A DNA stretch of 64,000 nt from NCBI RefSeq assembly GCF_943192905.1, contig NZ_CALPCC010000002.1, forward strand, positions 1 to 64,000, given 5' to 3'. The notes beneath the pieces are model-generated. The model was not told the origin of the DNA. It made no database searches and saw nothing but the letters and a program-made list of their open reading frames with translations. This stretch comes from Adlercreutzia murintestinalis. Its GTDB lineage: Bacteria; Actinomycetota; Coriobacteriia; Coriobacteriales; Eggerthellaceae. Of the stretch, positions 17,701 through 26,456 are shown one piece after another. Position 1 is the first letter of the stretch, and every line of letters starts with the position of its first letter. The position numbers were made by a program, and so were the translations under genes.

Positions 17701-18094
17701 GATGGCACAGGTCTACCGTTGCTTGTGCAGCCTGCAGAAGGAATGTCCGCACGATGCCTTCCAGCTGACGTTCGACGATCTGGCGCGCCAGGCATCTGAC
17801 CGTTTCCGTATCGTTTCACCCACGGCTGCCGCCTGCGGCGTGTCCGTTTTTCGCGAACTAGGCCTGATAGAGACGCAGGAAACGTATAATAATGGCGTGA
17901 CCACGCACAGTATCCGCGTGAACGCTGGCGCGCCGAAGTGCGAGTTGACCGATTCGGTGCGCTATTGCGAGGGCCTAGACGAGCTGGGCATCTTCCGTGC
18001 TTTCCGCGATTGGGCCATGCGTGCCGACTTAGGCCGCTTGACCGTGCGCATCACGCATCCCATCACGCCCGACACGAAGCGCGAAGGACGTTAG
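14744..18094 (+). CDS. recJ: RecJ single-strand exonuclease fused to RecQ-like helicase
   Basis: 1,116 residues, about twice a normal RecJ. The N-terminal half has the DHH phosphoesterase motifs: D-F-D-L-D-G (86-91), V-D-C-G-I, T-D-H-H (165-168) and a late G-G-H-E-A-A-V-G DHHA1 motif. From about residue 640 a superfamily 2 helicase follows: Walker A A-T-G-R-G-K-S (about 665), D-E-A-H (about 769), T-A-T-A, and a C-terminal lobe with S-A-F-G-E-G-I-D-I-P and Q-M-A-G-R-A-G-R-D-G. RecJ degrades single-stranded DNA 5' to 3' in recombination and mismatch repair and normally relies on a separate RecQ for unwinding; here both activities appear to be in one chain. The gap to rel is 3 bases. Confidence 0.93.
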   Translation: MPAQFEVRAAASDAVARIQQQLNLPHFIAATLVARGLDTPEKAQDFMRPSLERDWLNPYDMPGMTAVANAVEAAIDAHQHIVVFGDFDLDGISATTVLTRGIRALGGRATPFIPKRFEEGYGLTMAAYERMKPLQPELIVTVDCGIACAEEVATIVTDGVPVVITDHHEAGNLMPCDVPICDPKTVDDCPSAILAGAGVALKLVQVLGSRRGFPHLWRSYTDFAALGTVADLMPMRDENRALVADGLARMNEEARPCIVALAEASGAAGKAITSTSLSFTLVPRLNAAGRMGDAQLALDLLMCDSYPEAYELARQLEGVNDKRRAIEAELSEVAKEQAAQIYDGQRALVVAGEGWHEGVKGIVASRLVSMYGVPTLLFTICGDEARGSGRSVGNVNLFAAIESASDLLTRFGGHEAAVGVTLPAKNLPAFAQRLAAYMDQLPESEFQPIMEVDALVGLNELTLPAVQMVDLLAPFGQENRVPLYLARNVTLANCRAVGADKNHFSCTLTDGRASVNGILFHCQNIQDLLHNDSVVDAAFNVQIDEWRGRRNVKAMLETLAPACRCEGLHACIDPEVDRLFEQLFGRAEDAAGCALTTQARRHAAPSSAEPSERGRAFWEELGARDPKALEAEVISAIIGNGQLHPAQRQILDRLQAGRSTLGVMATGRGKSLVFQVYAAMQALVHHKASLFVYPLRALMADQAFHMARQLGRFGLRCAVLNGESSQTEREAVYAGVAEGSVDMVLTTPEYLAFHADRLAHTGRIGFMVVDEAHHIGLAKAGQRCAYRQLGSVVSQLGGPVVLAVTATAPGEVTDDVEATLPIEDRVVDDASRDNLHVNDQRNIRNRDDYLAHLVASGGKAVIYVNSREQSVGVARRLRRRVPQLAPMIGFYNAGLTRIERNRIEDLFRRGDIQVLVSTSAFGEGIDIPDIRNVVLYHMPFNEVEFNQMAGRAGRDGREAWIHLLYGRDDVSINEGILADLTPDRDVMAQVYRCLCSLQKECPHDAFQLTFDDLARQASDRFRIVSPTAAACGVSVFRELGLIETQETYNNGVTTHSIRVNAGAPKCELTDSVRYCEGLDELGIFRAFRDWAMRADLGRLTVRITHPITPDTKREGR

Positions 18095-18097
18095 GAC

Positions 18098-20374
18098 ATG
18101 GCCGTGTCTGCCGAACATACTCCGCCCAGGGCACCCGAAGAGGTGTTCGCCGAGCTTGCCACCTTGATTGGCGAGTACATGGGTCCTGACGATGAGGCTA
18201 TGCTGGCGCGCGCGTTCGAGTTCGCCAACCAAGCGCACGCGGGCCAGTTGCGCAAATCGGGCGAGCCGTTCATCAACCATCCGCTCGAGGTAGCCAAGAT
18301 CCTGGCCGATCTGCGCATGGATGCGGAAACGGTGTGCGCTGCCATTCTGCACGACACGGTGGAGGACACCGAGGTTACGCCCGAGGATGTGGAGCGCGAG
18401 TTCGGCGCGGACGTGCGCCAGCTGGTGGAGGGCGTCACCAAGATCACGCGCATCGAAGTGGGGTCGCTCTCCGATGAGCAGGCGGCCACCATTCGCAAGA
18501 TGCTGGTGGCTATGGGCAAGGACATTCGCGTGATCGTCATCAAGCTGGCCGACCGGCTGCACAACATGCGCACGCTGGCCAGCCTACGCGAAGACCGCCG
18601 CATCTTTAAGAGCCGCGAGACGCTGGAAATATACGCACCCATCGCGCATCGTTTGGGTATCAATTCTGTGAAATGGGAGCTTGAGGACCTGGCGTTCTTC
18701 TACCTTGAGCCCAACAAATACAAGCAAGTCAGCCGCATGGTCACCGACAGCCGCGCTGAGCGCGAGGAATATCTGAGCAATGTGGTGAGCGTTTTGCATG
18801 GCGAGATGGAGAAGGTGGGCATCGATGCGCGCATCATGGGGCGCCCGAAGCACCTGTATTCCATCTATCAGAAGATGACGAAGAAGGGCAAGGGCTTCTC
18901 TGAGATATACGATCTGATCGCGGTGCGCATCATCGTACAATCGGTGAAGGATTGCTACAGCGCGCTGGGGGCCGTACACACGTTGTGGCGTCCGATGCCG
19001 GGGCGGTTCAAAGACTACATTGCCATGCCGAAGTACAACATGTACCAGAGCTTGCACACCACGGTGATGGGCCCGGCGGGTCGTCCGCTCGAGGTGCAGA
19101 TTCGCACCGAAGAGATGCATCGTGCCAGTGAATATGGCGTGGCGGCGCACTGGCGCTACAAGGAGGGCGGCGGCCGTGTCAGCCGCGACGAGCTTGATTC
19201 GCAGCTGGCGTGGTTGCGCGAGATGATCGACTGGTCAGACGAGGCCGACGACTCGCGCGAGTTCCTGAAGAATCTGAAGATGGACCTGGACAACGCCGAC
19301 GTCTACGTATTTACGCCTGGCGGCGATGTGAAGACGCTGCGCGCGGGTGCTACGCCCATCGATTTCGCCTACGCCGTGCACACCGAGGTGGGCAACCATT
19401 GCGTGGGCGCCAAGGTCAACGGGCAGATCGTGCCGCTGTCGTACAAGCTGAACGTGGGCGACCGCGTGGAAGTGCTGACGTCGAAGAGCGCCAGCCCCTC
19501 GCGCGATTGGCTGGGCATGGTGGCCACGCCCTCGGCGCGCAACAAGATACGCGGGTATTTCAGCAAGCAGACGCGCGACGATGACCGCCAAGAGGGTCAC
19601 GACATGCTGATGCGCGAGATGCGCAAGCATGGGCTGGGCCTCTCGAGCGCTCGCAGCGTGCGCGCGTTGAAGACGGTGGCCGAGGCTATGGGCTTCAACG
19701 ACACCGACGACATGTACGTGCAGATCGCGCGCAACAGGGAGAGCGCACAGCATGTGGCGAATCGCATGTTGAAGCTGCTGGTCGACCGCGCGAACGAGGC
19801 CGAGAAGACCACGCCTTTAGGGGTGGGGGAGGGCTCCACGGTGGGCAAGCTGCCCATGCTGACCTCGGTGAAGCGGCCCAAGCGGCATGAAACGCATAGC
19901 AGCAACGGCGTGGTGGTGAAGGGTGTGGACGACGTGCTGGTGCGCTTGTCGCGCTGCTGCAATCCCGTGCCCGGCGATGACATCATCGGCTTCGTGACGC
20001 GTGGCCGTGGCGTGAGCGTGCACCGGGCCGATTGTCCGAACGCATCTGACCTCAAGCGCGATCCTGACCGCATCATCGAAGTGTCGTGGGCGGGCGACGC
20101 GCGCGTGCAGGACACGTTCAAGGTGGAGATCTACGTGGAAGCGCTCGACCGCATGAATCTGCTATTGGATGTGACGCGCGTGCTCTCTGACGTGGGCGCC
20201 AACGTCATCTCGTGCACCACCAACACGCATCGCGACGGTCTGGTGGAGATGCGCTTTTTGTTCCAAGTGAGCGACCTGGCCATGATCGATCTGGCGATCA
20301 AGGGTTTGGCGTCGGTGGAGGGCGTCTTCGACGCGCGCCGCATGATGCCGGGTCAGAAAGCTCCGGCAGCCTGA
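18098..20374 (+). CDS. rel: Bifunctional (p)ppGpp synthetase/hydrolase, RelA/SpoT family
   Basis: 758 residues, typical for a long Rel. Domains in order: HD hydrolase with H-D-T-V-E-D-T; synthetase with G-R-x-K-H-x-Y-S-I-Y and the Y-x-S-L-H-T-T-V segment; TGS with D-V-Y-V-F-T-P-G-G-D-V and N-V-G-D-R-V-E-V; a zinc-finger-like region with R-C-C-N-P-V-P-G-D; and a C-terminal ACT domain. Both catalytic halves look intact, so it should make and degrade the alarmone (p)ppGpp in amino-acid starvation. It is translated in the recJ operon and followed 11 bases later by the metallo-hydrolase gene, an arrangement seen in several Gram-positive lineages. Confidence 0.97.
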   Translation: MAVSAEHTPPRAPEEVFAELATLIGEYMGPDDEAMLARAFEFANQAHAGQLRKSGEPFINHPLEVAKILADLRMDAETVCAAILHDTVEDTEVTPEDVEREFGADVRQLVEGVTKITRIEVGSLSDEQAATIRKMLVAMGKDIRVIVIKLADRLHNMRTLASLREDRRIFKSRETLEIYAPIAHRLGINSVKWELEDLAFFYLEPNKYKQVSRMVTDSRAEREEYLSNVVSVLHGEMEKVGIDARIMGRPKHLYSIYQKMTKKGKGFSEIYDLIAVRIIVQSVKDCYSALGAVHTLWRPMPGRFKDYIAMPKYNMYQSLHTTVMGPAGRPLEVQIRTEEMHRASEYGVAAHWRYKEGGGRVSRDELDSQLAWLREMIDWSDEADDSREFLKNLKMDLDNADVYVFTPGGDVKTLRAGATPIDFAYAVHTEVGNHCVGAKVNGQIVPLSYKLNVGDRVEVLTSKSASPSRDWLGMVATPSARNKIRGYFSKQTRDDDRQEGHDMLMREMRKHGLGLSSARSVRALKTVAEAMGFNDTDDMYVQIARNRESAQHVANRMLKLLVDRANEAEKTTPLGVGEGSTVGKLPMLTSVKRPKRHETHSSNGVVVKGVDDVLVRLSRCCNPVPGDDIIGFVTRGRGVSVHRADCPNASDLKRDPDRIIEVSWAGDARVQDTFKVEIYVEALDRMNLLLDVTRVLSDVGANVISCTTNTHRDGLVEMRFLFQVSDLAMIDLAIKGLASVEGVFDARRMMPGQKAPAA

Positions 20375-20385
20375 AAGGATATGAT

Positions 20386-21057
20386 ATGACTGATCTGGTA
20401 ACGGTGAACGGCCTGTGCGTGGACGTGCGCTTCCTGGTGATGGGGCCGCTTGAGAACAACGTGTATCTCGTCTCCGATGGGGCGGGCACGTTCGTGGTTG
20501 ATCCGTCGCAGGATGCTGAGAAGATCCTGGCGGCGTTGGATGGCGCACCGCTGGATGCCATCATCATCACGCATGCGCACTGGGACCATATGGGTGCCGC
20601 GGCTGCGCTGCGCGAGGCCACGGGCGCGCCGGTCATTGCCAGCGTGGGCGATGCGCCCCTGATCGAGCACCCGGCCGATGTGGGCACGTCGCGGCGCGCG
20701 GCCGCCTGCCCGGTTGATCGCACGGTGTCTACTGGCGATGTGGTGCACGTGGGCAACATGGAGTGGAAGGTCATCGAAACGCCGGGGCACAGCCCGGGGT
20801 CGATGTGCTTGTTCTGCATTCCGCAATTCGGGAATCACCCCGAGGGTCTGCCGGTGCTCATAAGCGGAGATACGCTGTTCGCGGGCACCACGGGTCGCAC
20901 CGACTTCGAGGGTGGATCGCCTGCGGATATGGCTGCGTCCATGAAGAAGCTGGCTGCGCTGCCGGATGATACGGCGGTGCTGCCCGGGCATAATCAGCTG
21001 ACCACCATTGGCGGCGAGCGCCGCACCTTCGCGCTGTTCGGCGACGAACCGGAATAG
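20386..21057 (+). CDS. Metallo-beta-lactamase-fold hydrolase (glyoxalase II-like)
   Basis: 223 residues. The start at 20386 is chosen because the earlier ATG at 20381 runs into a stop after two codons. Metal-binding motifs are all present: H-A-H-W-D-H, G-H-S-P-G-S, S-G-D-T-L-F and the late G-H. Members of this family hydrolyse thioesters such as hydroxyacylglutathione, but substrate cannot be assigned, and glutathione is not expected in Coriobacteriia. The gene follows rel with 11 bases between them and is probably co-transcribed with recJ-rel. Confidence 0.9.
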   Translation: MTDLVTVNGLCVDVRFLVMGPLENNVYLVSDGAGTFVVDPSQDAEKILAALDGAPLDAIIITHAHWDHMGAAAALREATGAPVIASVGDAPLIEHPADVGTSRRAAACPVDRTVSTGDVVHVGNMEWKVIETPGHSPGSMCLFCIPQFGNHPEGLPVLISGDTLFAGTTGRTDFEGGSPADMAASMKKLAALPDDTAVLPGHNQLTTIGGERRTFALFGDEPE

Positions 21058-21170
21058 GCGCGTGAAGCTTTCTGTGTTAGCGGCGTTACCGATCCGTTGG
21101 TCGGCACGCCGCTTCGGTGCTTCGTTCAATGTTAAAATTCTGGCGTGATGAAACCGTTGAAAGGCACGCC

Positions 21171-22226
21171 GTGTCCCTGGATTGGTCGTTCTTTATCACC
21201 GAACTGCTGCGCAACCCGCTGTTGTTGGTTGTTACCTTGCTCAATATCGGCGTCATCATCGTGAACGGCGCCACCGATGCTCCCAATGCTATCGCCACTG
21301 CGGTCAGCACGCGCGCTATGAAACCGCGTCGCGCCATCATCATGGCGGCTATCTGCAACTTCGTGGGGCTTTTGGTCATCTCGGCCATCTCGCCCGCCGT
21401 GGCACAGACCATCTTCGGCATGATAGATTTCGGCGGCGATTCCCATAAGGCCCTGGTCACGCTGATGGCGGCCATGGTGGCCATCATCGTGTGGGGCAGC
21501 GTTGCCTGGTATTTCGGCATTCCCACGTCACAATCGCATTCACTGATCGCGGGCATTACAGGTGCCGCCGTAGCGCTCATGGGCAGCTTCGATGCTATCA
21601 ACTGGGCTGAATGGGTGAAGGTCATCTACGGCATTCTGCTGTCCACGCTGATGGGCTTTGGTCTGGGCTGGGTGTTCTTCCATATCATCAAGCGCGTGTT
21701 TTGCAACGCGAACCGCCAACGCGCGAACGTGTTCTTCCGTGCCTCGCAGGTGCTCTCGGGCGCAGGCGTGGCATTCATGCATGGGGCCCAAGACGGCCAG
21801 AAGTTCATGGGCATCTTCGTGCTGGCCATTTTGATGGCGGCGGGCATGGGCACCAGCACCGACGCGCTGTCGCTGCCGGTATGGCTGATGCTGCTGTGCG
21901 CGCTGTCCATGGGGCTGGGTACGGCGGTCGGCGGCGAGCGCATCATCAAGAGCGTGGGCGTTGACATGGTGAAGCTGGAGGCGTTCCAGGGCTTCGCGGC
22001 CAGCTCGTCCACGTTCGTGAGCCTGATCGTGGCCACATTCGGCGGTCTGCCGGTGTCCACCACGCACACCAACACCACGGCCATCATGGGCGTGGGCGCG
22101 GCGAAGAACCCGAAAGCGGTCAAGTGGTCCATCGCCATCGACATGGTGAAGACATGGGTGCTCACGTTCCCGGGCTGCGGCCTGATGGGCTTCGTGTTCG
22201 CGAAGCTGTTCTTGCTGGTGCTGTAG
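21171..22226 (+). CDS. pit: Inorganic phosphate transporter, PiT family
   Basis: 351 residues from GTG 21171, supported by GAAAGG about 7 bases upstream; an earlier in-frame TTG at 21117 lacks support. About ten hydrophobic helices are visible. The two PiT signature segments are present: N-G-A-T-D-A-P-N-A-I-A-T near the N-terminus and G-V-A-F-M-H-G-A-Q-D-G-Q-K in the second half, plus V-S-T-T-H-T-N-T. PiT proteins import phosphate with a cation. The DUF47 gene follows 124 bases downstream, the usual partner arrangement. Confidence 0.95.
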   Translation: MSLDWSFFITELLRNPLLLVVTLLNIGVIIVNGATDAPNAIATAVSTRAMKPRRAIIMAAICNFVGLLVISAISPAVAQTIFGMIDFGGDSHKALVTLMAAMVAIIVWGSVAWYFGIPTSQSHSLIAGITGAAVALMGSFDAINWAEWVKVIYGILLSTLMGFGLGWVFFHIIKRVFCNANRQRANVFFRASQVLSGAGVAFMHGAQDGQKFMGIFVLAILMAAGMGTSTDALSLPVWLMLLCALSMGLGTAVGGERIIKSVGVDMVKLEAFQGFAASSSTFVSLIVATFGGLPVSTTHTNTTAIMGVGAAKNPKAVKWSIAIDMVKTWVLTFPGCGLMGFVFAKLFLLVL

Positions 22227-22350
22227 CGGCGCTCGCCGAAATCACGGCAACAGAATGGGCACAGTTCCATCTTGTGCGAGCAGCGGGCGCGTGCCCTGAT
22301 ATCATCGTGTGAGTTGGTTTTGGCTGTGAACCATGAATGGAGAGGTCGCA

Positions 22351-22974
22351 ATGGGGAAGAACAAGTTCAACTACTTCAAGGCGTACGAGAAGTTGACCGG
22401 GCTGGCCGTGGAAGAGGCCGATCTGCTCATTGAGGCCATGCGTACGTTTACCGATGCCAGCGGCTACTCCGACACCATGGAGCAGATGCACGAGTTCGAG
22501 AACAAAGGCGACGACATCAACCATGACATCTTCACGGCCGCGGCGGTCGATTTCATGCCGCCCTTCGATCGGGAGGATGTGGTTGCGCTGGCCCAAGCGC
22601 TAGACAACGTGCTGGATTACATCGACGATGTGCTGGGTCATATGTATGTGTACGACATTCGCACTATGCCCGAGGACGCCCTGCGCTTTTCCGGCCTCAT
22701 CAAGAAGTCGGTCAAGGCGCTCGACCATATGATGTGCGAGTTCCATAATTTCAAGAAGAACAAGAAGTTCAAGCAACTGCTCGTGGATATCAATTCCTAT
22801 GAGGAAGAGGCCGACAGTCTGTACCAAGAGGCCATGCGGCGCCTACACACAGAGGATAACGACGACATCATGCACGTGCTGGTGTGGTCGCGCATCTACG
22901 AGCGCATGGAGAAGTGCTGCGATGCCACCGAGCACGCCGCCGACATCGTGAGCACCATCCTGCTGAAGAACTAG
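22351..22974 (+). CDS. DUF47/PhoU-like partner of the PiT transporter
   Basis: 207 residues. ATG 22351 is preferred over ATG 22333 because GGAGAGG (22339-22345) is correctly spaced. The protein is all-helical and highly charged, with E/D-x-x-x-D patterns typical of the PhoU-like fold (E-F-E-N-K-G-D-D-I-N-H-D and E-H-A-A-D-I-V-S). DUF47 proteins are routinely encoded next to PiT permeases and are thought to regulate them. A TATCAT box at 22299-22304 may give it its own promoter. Confidence 0.92.
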   Translation: MGKNKFNYFKAYEKLTGLAVEEADLLIEAMRTFTDASGYSDTMEQMHEFENKGDDINHDIFTAAAVDFMPPFDREDVVALAQALDNVLDYIDDVLGHMYVYDIRTMPEDALRFSGLIKKSVKALDHMMCEFHNFKKNKKFKQLLVDINSYEEEADSLYQEAMRRLHTEDNDDIMHVLVWSRIYERMEKCCDATEHAADIVSTILLKN

Positions 22975-23052
22975 AGACGCGCGTGGCACCCCCGTGGTGC
23001 TCCCGGAGCGCTCGTTCCCGTGGCGCGATGGCTCGCTGGTAGTTGCGCGCTG

Positions 23053-24078
23053 CTATCGGATATCTTCCGCGCTGACGATCACGGGCTCGGCAAGCTGGCC
23101 GTTGTAGTTGCGCCCTTCGGTGACCCGACGCAAGAACGCGCCCAGATCAGGGGTGGTAACGAACTCCGGCACACCGATGAAGGCCTCTTCGAGCGCATGG
23201 TCGTACAGATCCCAGAAGCTCTCGGTGCGTTTCATGCCAGCATCTTCGTCGAACCAGGGGTCGTGGTCGCGGTTGTCGAAGAGCGACCGCTCGATGCGAT
23301 GGTTGCGGTGGCTCATGGCGCGCACGTACGAATAGCGCCGCGCCACTTCCTCGATGCGACCGAGCAGCGCCCGCTTCACGCCGGTGGGCGACCAGAGCGC
23401 GCGTAGCGCCAAGCGATAGGCTTTAGCGGACACGCGGTACGCGCCCACGGGGAGCGATTCTTCGAAAACGCGCGACGCAACGCGCTCATACAGGGCGGAC
23501 ACGATGTTGAGCACATGATCGTTGGCCACGAGCGTCTTGCGCGACGGGTCGAAATCGGCAATGGTCTGTCCCCGCTTCACCGAGAGCACCAGCTCGTCCA
23601 GCTCGCTTTCGATGGCGGCATGCACTTCGTGCGCGCTGCTGCGATCGAGCCCTTCCACGCCCGCGTCGCAAAGCGCCCACTGCTGCGCATAGATGAAGGG
23701 ATGAAGCGTGCTATCCAGCAGGTAATGGCAGAGCAGCCCCTGCACGTAGGCGCGGGCGATATCGTGGGCGCTGGCATCGGGCGCGCCCGGTGTGCGCGGC
23801 TGCGGCGTGCAGGCGGGGGTCTTGTGGGCCTCGGGCGGAATGGCATCCACCGCATCGCGAAACGCCGCCAGCGTCTCAATGGGCTGCTCGCGATGCATGC
23901 GCGACCCCAGCTGGCTGGCGCGCGCCGTACGCGGATGCAACGCCCCGAAGAACAGCACGTCAGGACCTTGGTTTCCCAGTAAGAACGCCTGGAATTCGTC
24001 ACGGCTTTCGCCGATCATCATGTACAGACTGTCATAGACTTGACGACCGAACTCATCGTGTGTGATGACGGCTGGCAT
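23053..24078 (-). CDS. Zinc-dependent phospholipase C-like protein
   Basis: 341 residues. The start at 24078 is fixed by AAGGAG just upstream on the minus strand. The N-terminus (M-P-A-V-I-T-H-D-E-F-G) and the segment H-Y-L-L-D-S-T-L-H-P-F-I-Y match the zinc-dependent phospholipase C/S1-P1-like family, with metal-binding His residues in helices. No signal peptide is present, so unlike secreted toxins it is probably cytoplasmic, as for many Coriobacteriia and Firmicutes members with unknown substrate. It is divergent from lysC, with the two promoters in the 90 bases between. Confidence 0.82.
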   Translation of the reverse strand: MPAVITHDEFGRQVYDSLYMMIGESRDEFQAFLLGNQGPDVLFFGALHPRTARASQLGSRMHREQPIETLAAFRDAVDAIPPEAHKTPACTPQPRTPGAPDASAHDIARAYVQGLLCHYLLDSTLHPFIYAQQWALCDAGVEGLDRSSAHEVHAAIESELDELVLSVKRGQTIADFDPSRKTLVANDHVLNIVSALYERVASRVFEESLPVGAYRVSAKAYRLALRALWSPTGVKRALLGRIEEVARRYSYVRAMSHRNHRIERSLFDNRDHDPWFDEDAGMKRTESFWDLYDHALEEAFIGVPEFVTTPDLGAFLRRVTEGRNYNGQLAEPVIVSAEDIR

Positions 24079-24095
24079 GATTTCTCTCCTTCGCG

Positions 24096-24125
24096 TTGTG
24101 AGCGGCCCGCGTACACGCCTATAAT
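24096..24125 (+). promoter_or_regulatory. Promoter of lysC
   Basis: A -35 box TTGTGA (24096-24101), an 18-base spacer and a perfect -10 TATAAT (24120-24125) point toward lysC. The expected start site is about 24132, leaving a leader of about 37 bases. Confidence 0.65.
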
Positions 24126-24168
24126 AGTGCGCGCATACGACCAAATTGTGAAGAATGGCAGGGCCCTT

Positions 24169-25446
24169 TTGGCACTGATAGTTGCGAAATTCGGCGGCAC
24201 CTCGGTGGCGTCGCCCGAGCGGATCAAGAACGTGGCGAAGCGTTTGGCTGCCATGCGGGAGCAAGGCGACCGGGTGGTGGCCGTGGTGTCGGCTATGGGC
24301 AAGACCACCGATGAGCTGATGGGGTTGGCGAACGCGGTATCCAGCAACCCGCCTGCGCGCGAGCTGGACCGACTGCTGTCCACCGGCGAGCATGTGTCCA
24401 TGACGCTGCTGGCGCTGGCGCTTGACGCCATGGGCGTGCCCGCCATTAGCTTCACGGGGCGTCAAGCGGGCATTGAGACCAACGGCACCCACAACAAGGC
24501 GCGCATCGTGAAGGTGCACAACGAGCGCATCCTAGAAGCGCTCGCGGCGGGGTTACTGCCGGTGGTAGCTGGGTTTCAGGGCATCGATGCGAACGGCGAC
24601 ATCACCACGCTCGGGCGCGGCGGATCGGACACGACTGCGGTAGCGGTGGCGTGGGGCATCGGCGCTGATGCGTGCGAGATCTATTCCGACGTGGATGGCG
24701 TGTATACCACCGACCCGCGCGTGGCCCCGCGCGCTCGCAAGCTCAGCCAGATTAGCTACGACGACATGTTGGAGCTCTCCAGCGCTGGCAGCGGCGTGTT
24801 GCAGAGCCGCGCGGTCGAGTTCGCCAAGAAGTGGGGCGTGGTCATCCATTCGCGCTCGGCCTTTTCCGACGCCCTTGGCACCTATATCAAGGAGGAACCT
24901 CAGATGGAGGAAGCCGTCATTACCGGTATTGCGCACGATACATCCGAAGTGAAGGTGACGGTGCGTCACGTGCCCGACGCCGTGGGCGTGGCGGCTAAGG
25001 TGTTCACTGCGCTGGCCGCTCGGGCGGTGAACATGGACATGATCATCCAAAACACCTCCCTTGATGGCGCTACGGATATCTCATTCACCTGCCCAGCCTC
25101 TGACCTGCCGCGCGCGCAGGAGGCGCTCGAGACCATCGTGCCGCAGATCGGCGCGGAGTCGGTGGACGTGGAAGAGGATGTGGCGAAGATCAGCTTGGTG
25201 GGTACCGGCATGAAGTCGTCGCCGGGTGTGTCGGCGAAGGCATTCGACACGTTGGGTGCCAACAATATCAATATCATCGCCATCTCTACGAGCCCCATTC
25301 GGCTCTCCATGGTCATCGATGCGGCCGAGGCGCAGCGTGCGGTGCAGCTGCTGCATACGGCGTTCGATCTTGACTCCGAGAGCGTGTTCGAGGAAACGCA
25401 GCTTTCCGCCGAAGAGATTGCCGCCAAGATGCAGAAGGGCCGCTGA
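24169..25446 (+). CDS. lysC: Aspartate kinase
   Basis: 425 residues from TTG 24169, chosen because the product then begins M-A-L-I-V-A-K-F-G-G-T-S, the usual aspartokinase start; GTG 24148 is an alternative. The catalytic domain has K-F-G-G-T-S-V, G-R-G-G-S-D-T-T-A and D-V-D-G-V-Y-T-T-D-P-R. The C-terminal third contains paired ACT domains for feedback control by lysine and/or threonine. The enzyme makes aspartyl phosphate, the first step toward diaminopimelate, lysine, threonine and methionine. The next enzyme, Asd, is encoded 3 kb downstream and DapL further on, so the pathway genes are scattered. Confidence 0.96.
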   Translation: MALIVAKFGGTSVASPERIKNVAKRLAAMREQGDRVVAVVSAMGKTTDELMGLANAVSSNPPARELDRLLSTGEHVSMTLLALALDAMGVPAISFTGRQAGIETNGTHNKARIVKVHNERILEALAAGLLPVVAGFQGIDANGDITTLGRGGSDTTAVAVAWGIGADACEIYSDVDGVYTTDPRVAPRARKLSQISYDDMLELSSAGSGVLQSRAVEFAKKWGVVIHSRSAFSDALGTYIKEEPQMEEAVITGIAHDTSEVKVTVRHVPDAVGVAAKVFTALAARAVNMDMIIQNTSLDGATDISFTCPASDLPRAQEALETIVPQIGAESVDVEEDVAKISLVGTGMKSSPGVSAKAFDTLGANNINIIAISTSPIRLSMVIDAAEAQRAVQLLHTAFDLDSESVFEETQLSAEEIAAKMQKGR

Positions 25447-25481
25447 GCGCTGTCGCGGTGGTTGCGGCTGGTTCGGCGAAG

Positions 25482-26456
25482 ATGAGCGCGAACGTGAATG
25501 CGCAGGCAGATGCGGATGCGGGCGCCGCTTTGACGGTGTGCGCGAGCGCGCGGGCGGTTTCACCTGGGGCGACGGAAACGGGCTTGGTCGGCGGCGCGGA
25601 TGCGGTCTGGCTGGTGGTCAATGGCTTTCTGCACAGCCCCAAATTCGACGATCTGTACGAGTTGCTGCTGGCGGCGGCAGCTCGGTGTGACATGAACCTG
25701 CGGATGGTGCGCACGACCGATCTTCCTTATAACCGCGAACGGCTTGCTGCGCTGCGTCCTGATCGGGTCTTGTTCTGGGATAAGGATATGGTGCTGGCGC
25801 GCATGCTGGAATCGGTAGGGGCGCGCTTGTTCAACCAGGCATCGGCCGTTGAGTGGTGCGACGACAAGGCGCTCACGGCGCTGGCGCTCGATGCGGCTGG
25901 CGTGCCCACGCCGCGCACGTTCGTGTCGCCCCTCGCGTTCGCAGCGCCGGAAGAGGCGCATTTGGGCTTTGCTTCGCGGGCTGCCGCACAGCTGGGCTAT
26001 CCGCTGGTGGTGAAAGAGGTGCACGGCTCGTTCGGGCAACAGGTGATGTTGGTGCGAAGCGAGCGCCAGCTTCTTGATGCGGTGGCGCGTCTGGGCAGCA
26101 CGCGGTTCATTATGCAGGAGTTCATTGCTGAGAGTGCGGGGAGCGATCTGCGCGTGGCGGTGGTGGATGGCGTGGTGGTTGGCGCCCTGCTTCGCGAGAG
26201 CCAGAACGGGGATTTCAGGTCGAACATCACGGCGGGCGGACGCGGGCGCTCCGCAGAACCTACGTCCGATGAGGCAGCGTGCGCTCTTGCGGCGTGCGCG
26301 GCGTTGGGTCTTTCCTTCGGTGGCGTGGACATTCTGCGCTCGGCTCGCGGGCCGCTGGTGTGCGAGGTCAATTCCAATCCGCATTTCCGTAGCATGCTCG
26401 ATGCGTGCGGGGTGAACATGGCGGAGAGCATCGTTGAGCTGGTGGGGCGCGCATGA
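25482..26456 (+). CDS. RimK-like ATP-grasp ligase
   Basis: 324 residues from ATG 25482; the N-terminal 25 residues are Ala-rich and the true start is uncertain (GTG 25458 is possible). ATP-grasp features: L-V-V-K-E-V-H-G-S-F-G-Q-Q-V (phosphate-binding loop), Q-E-F-I (adenine-side), S-D-L-R-V-A-V-V-D-G, and C-E-V-N-S-N-P-H-F (metal-binding). Closest in style to the RimK/LysX family, which adds glutamate or amino groups to peptide or carrier termini. Substrate is unknown. The stop overlaps the mnmA start (ATGA), so the two are translationally coupled. Confidence 0.85.
   Translation: MSANVNAQADADAGAALTVCASARAVSPGATETGLVGGADAVWLVVNGFLHSPKFDDLYELLLAAAARCDMNLRMVRTTDLPYNRERLAALRPDRVLFWDKDMVLARMLESVGARLFNQASAVEWCDDKALTALALDAAGVPTPRTFVSPLAFAAPEEAHLGFASRAAAQLGYPLVVKEVHGSFGQQVMLVRSERQLLDAVARLGSTRFIMQEFIAESAGSDLRVAVVDGVVVGALLRESQNGDFRSNITAGGRGRSAEPTSDEAACALAACAALGLSFGGVDILRSARGPLVCEVNSNPHFRSMLDACGVNMAESIVELVGRA

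Noticed and set aside
20381-20389. Mini-frame ATG-ATA-TGA before the metallo-hydrolase
   Set aside because: Only two codons, overlapping the true start; no evidence for a leader peptide.
24078-24519. Upstream extension of the zinc-PLC-like gene
   Set aside because: AAGGAG before the Met at 24078 and overlap with lysC make the longer form unlikely.
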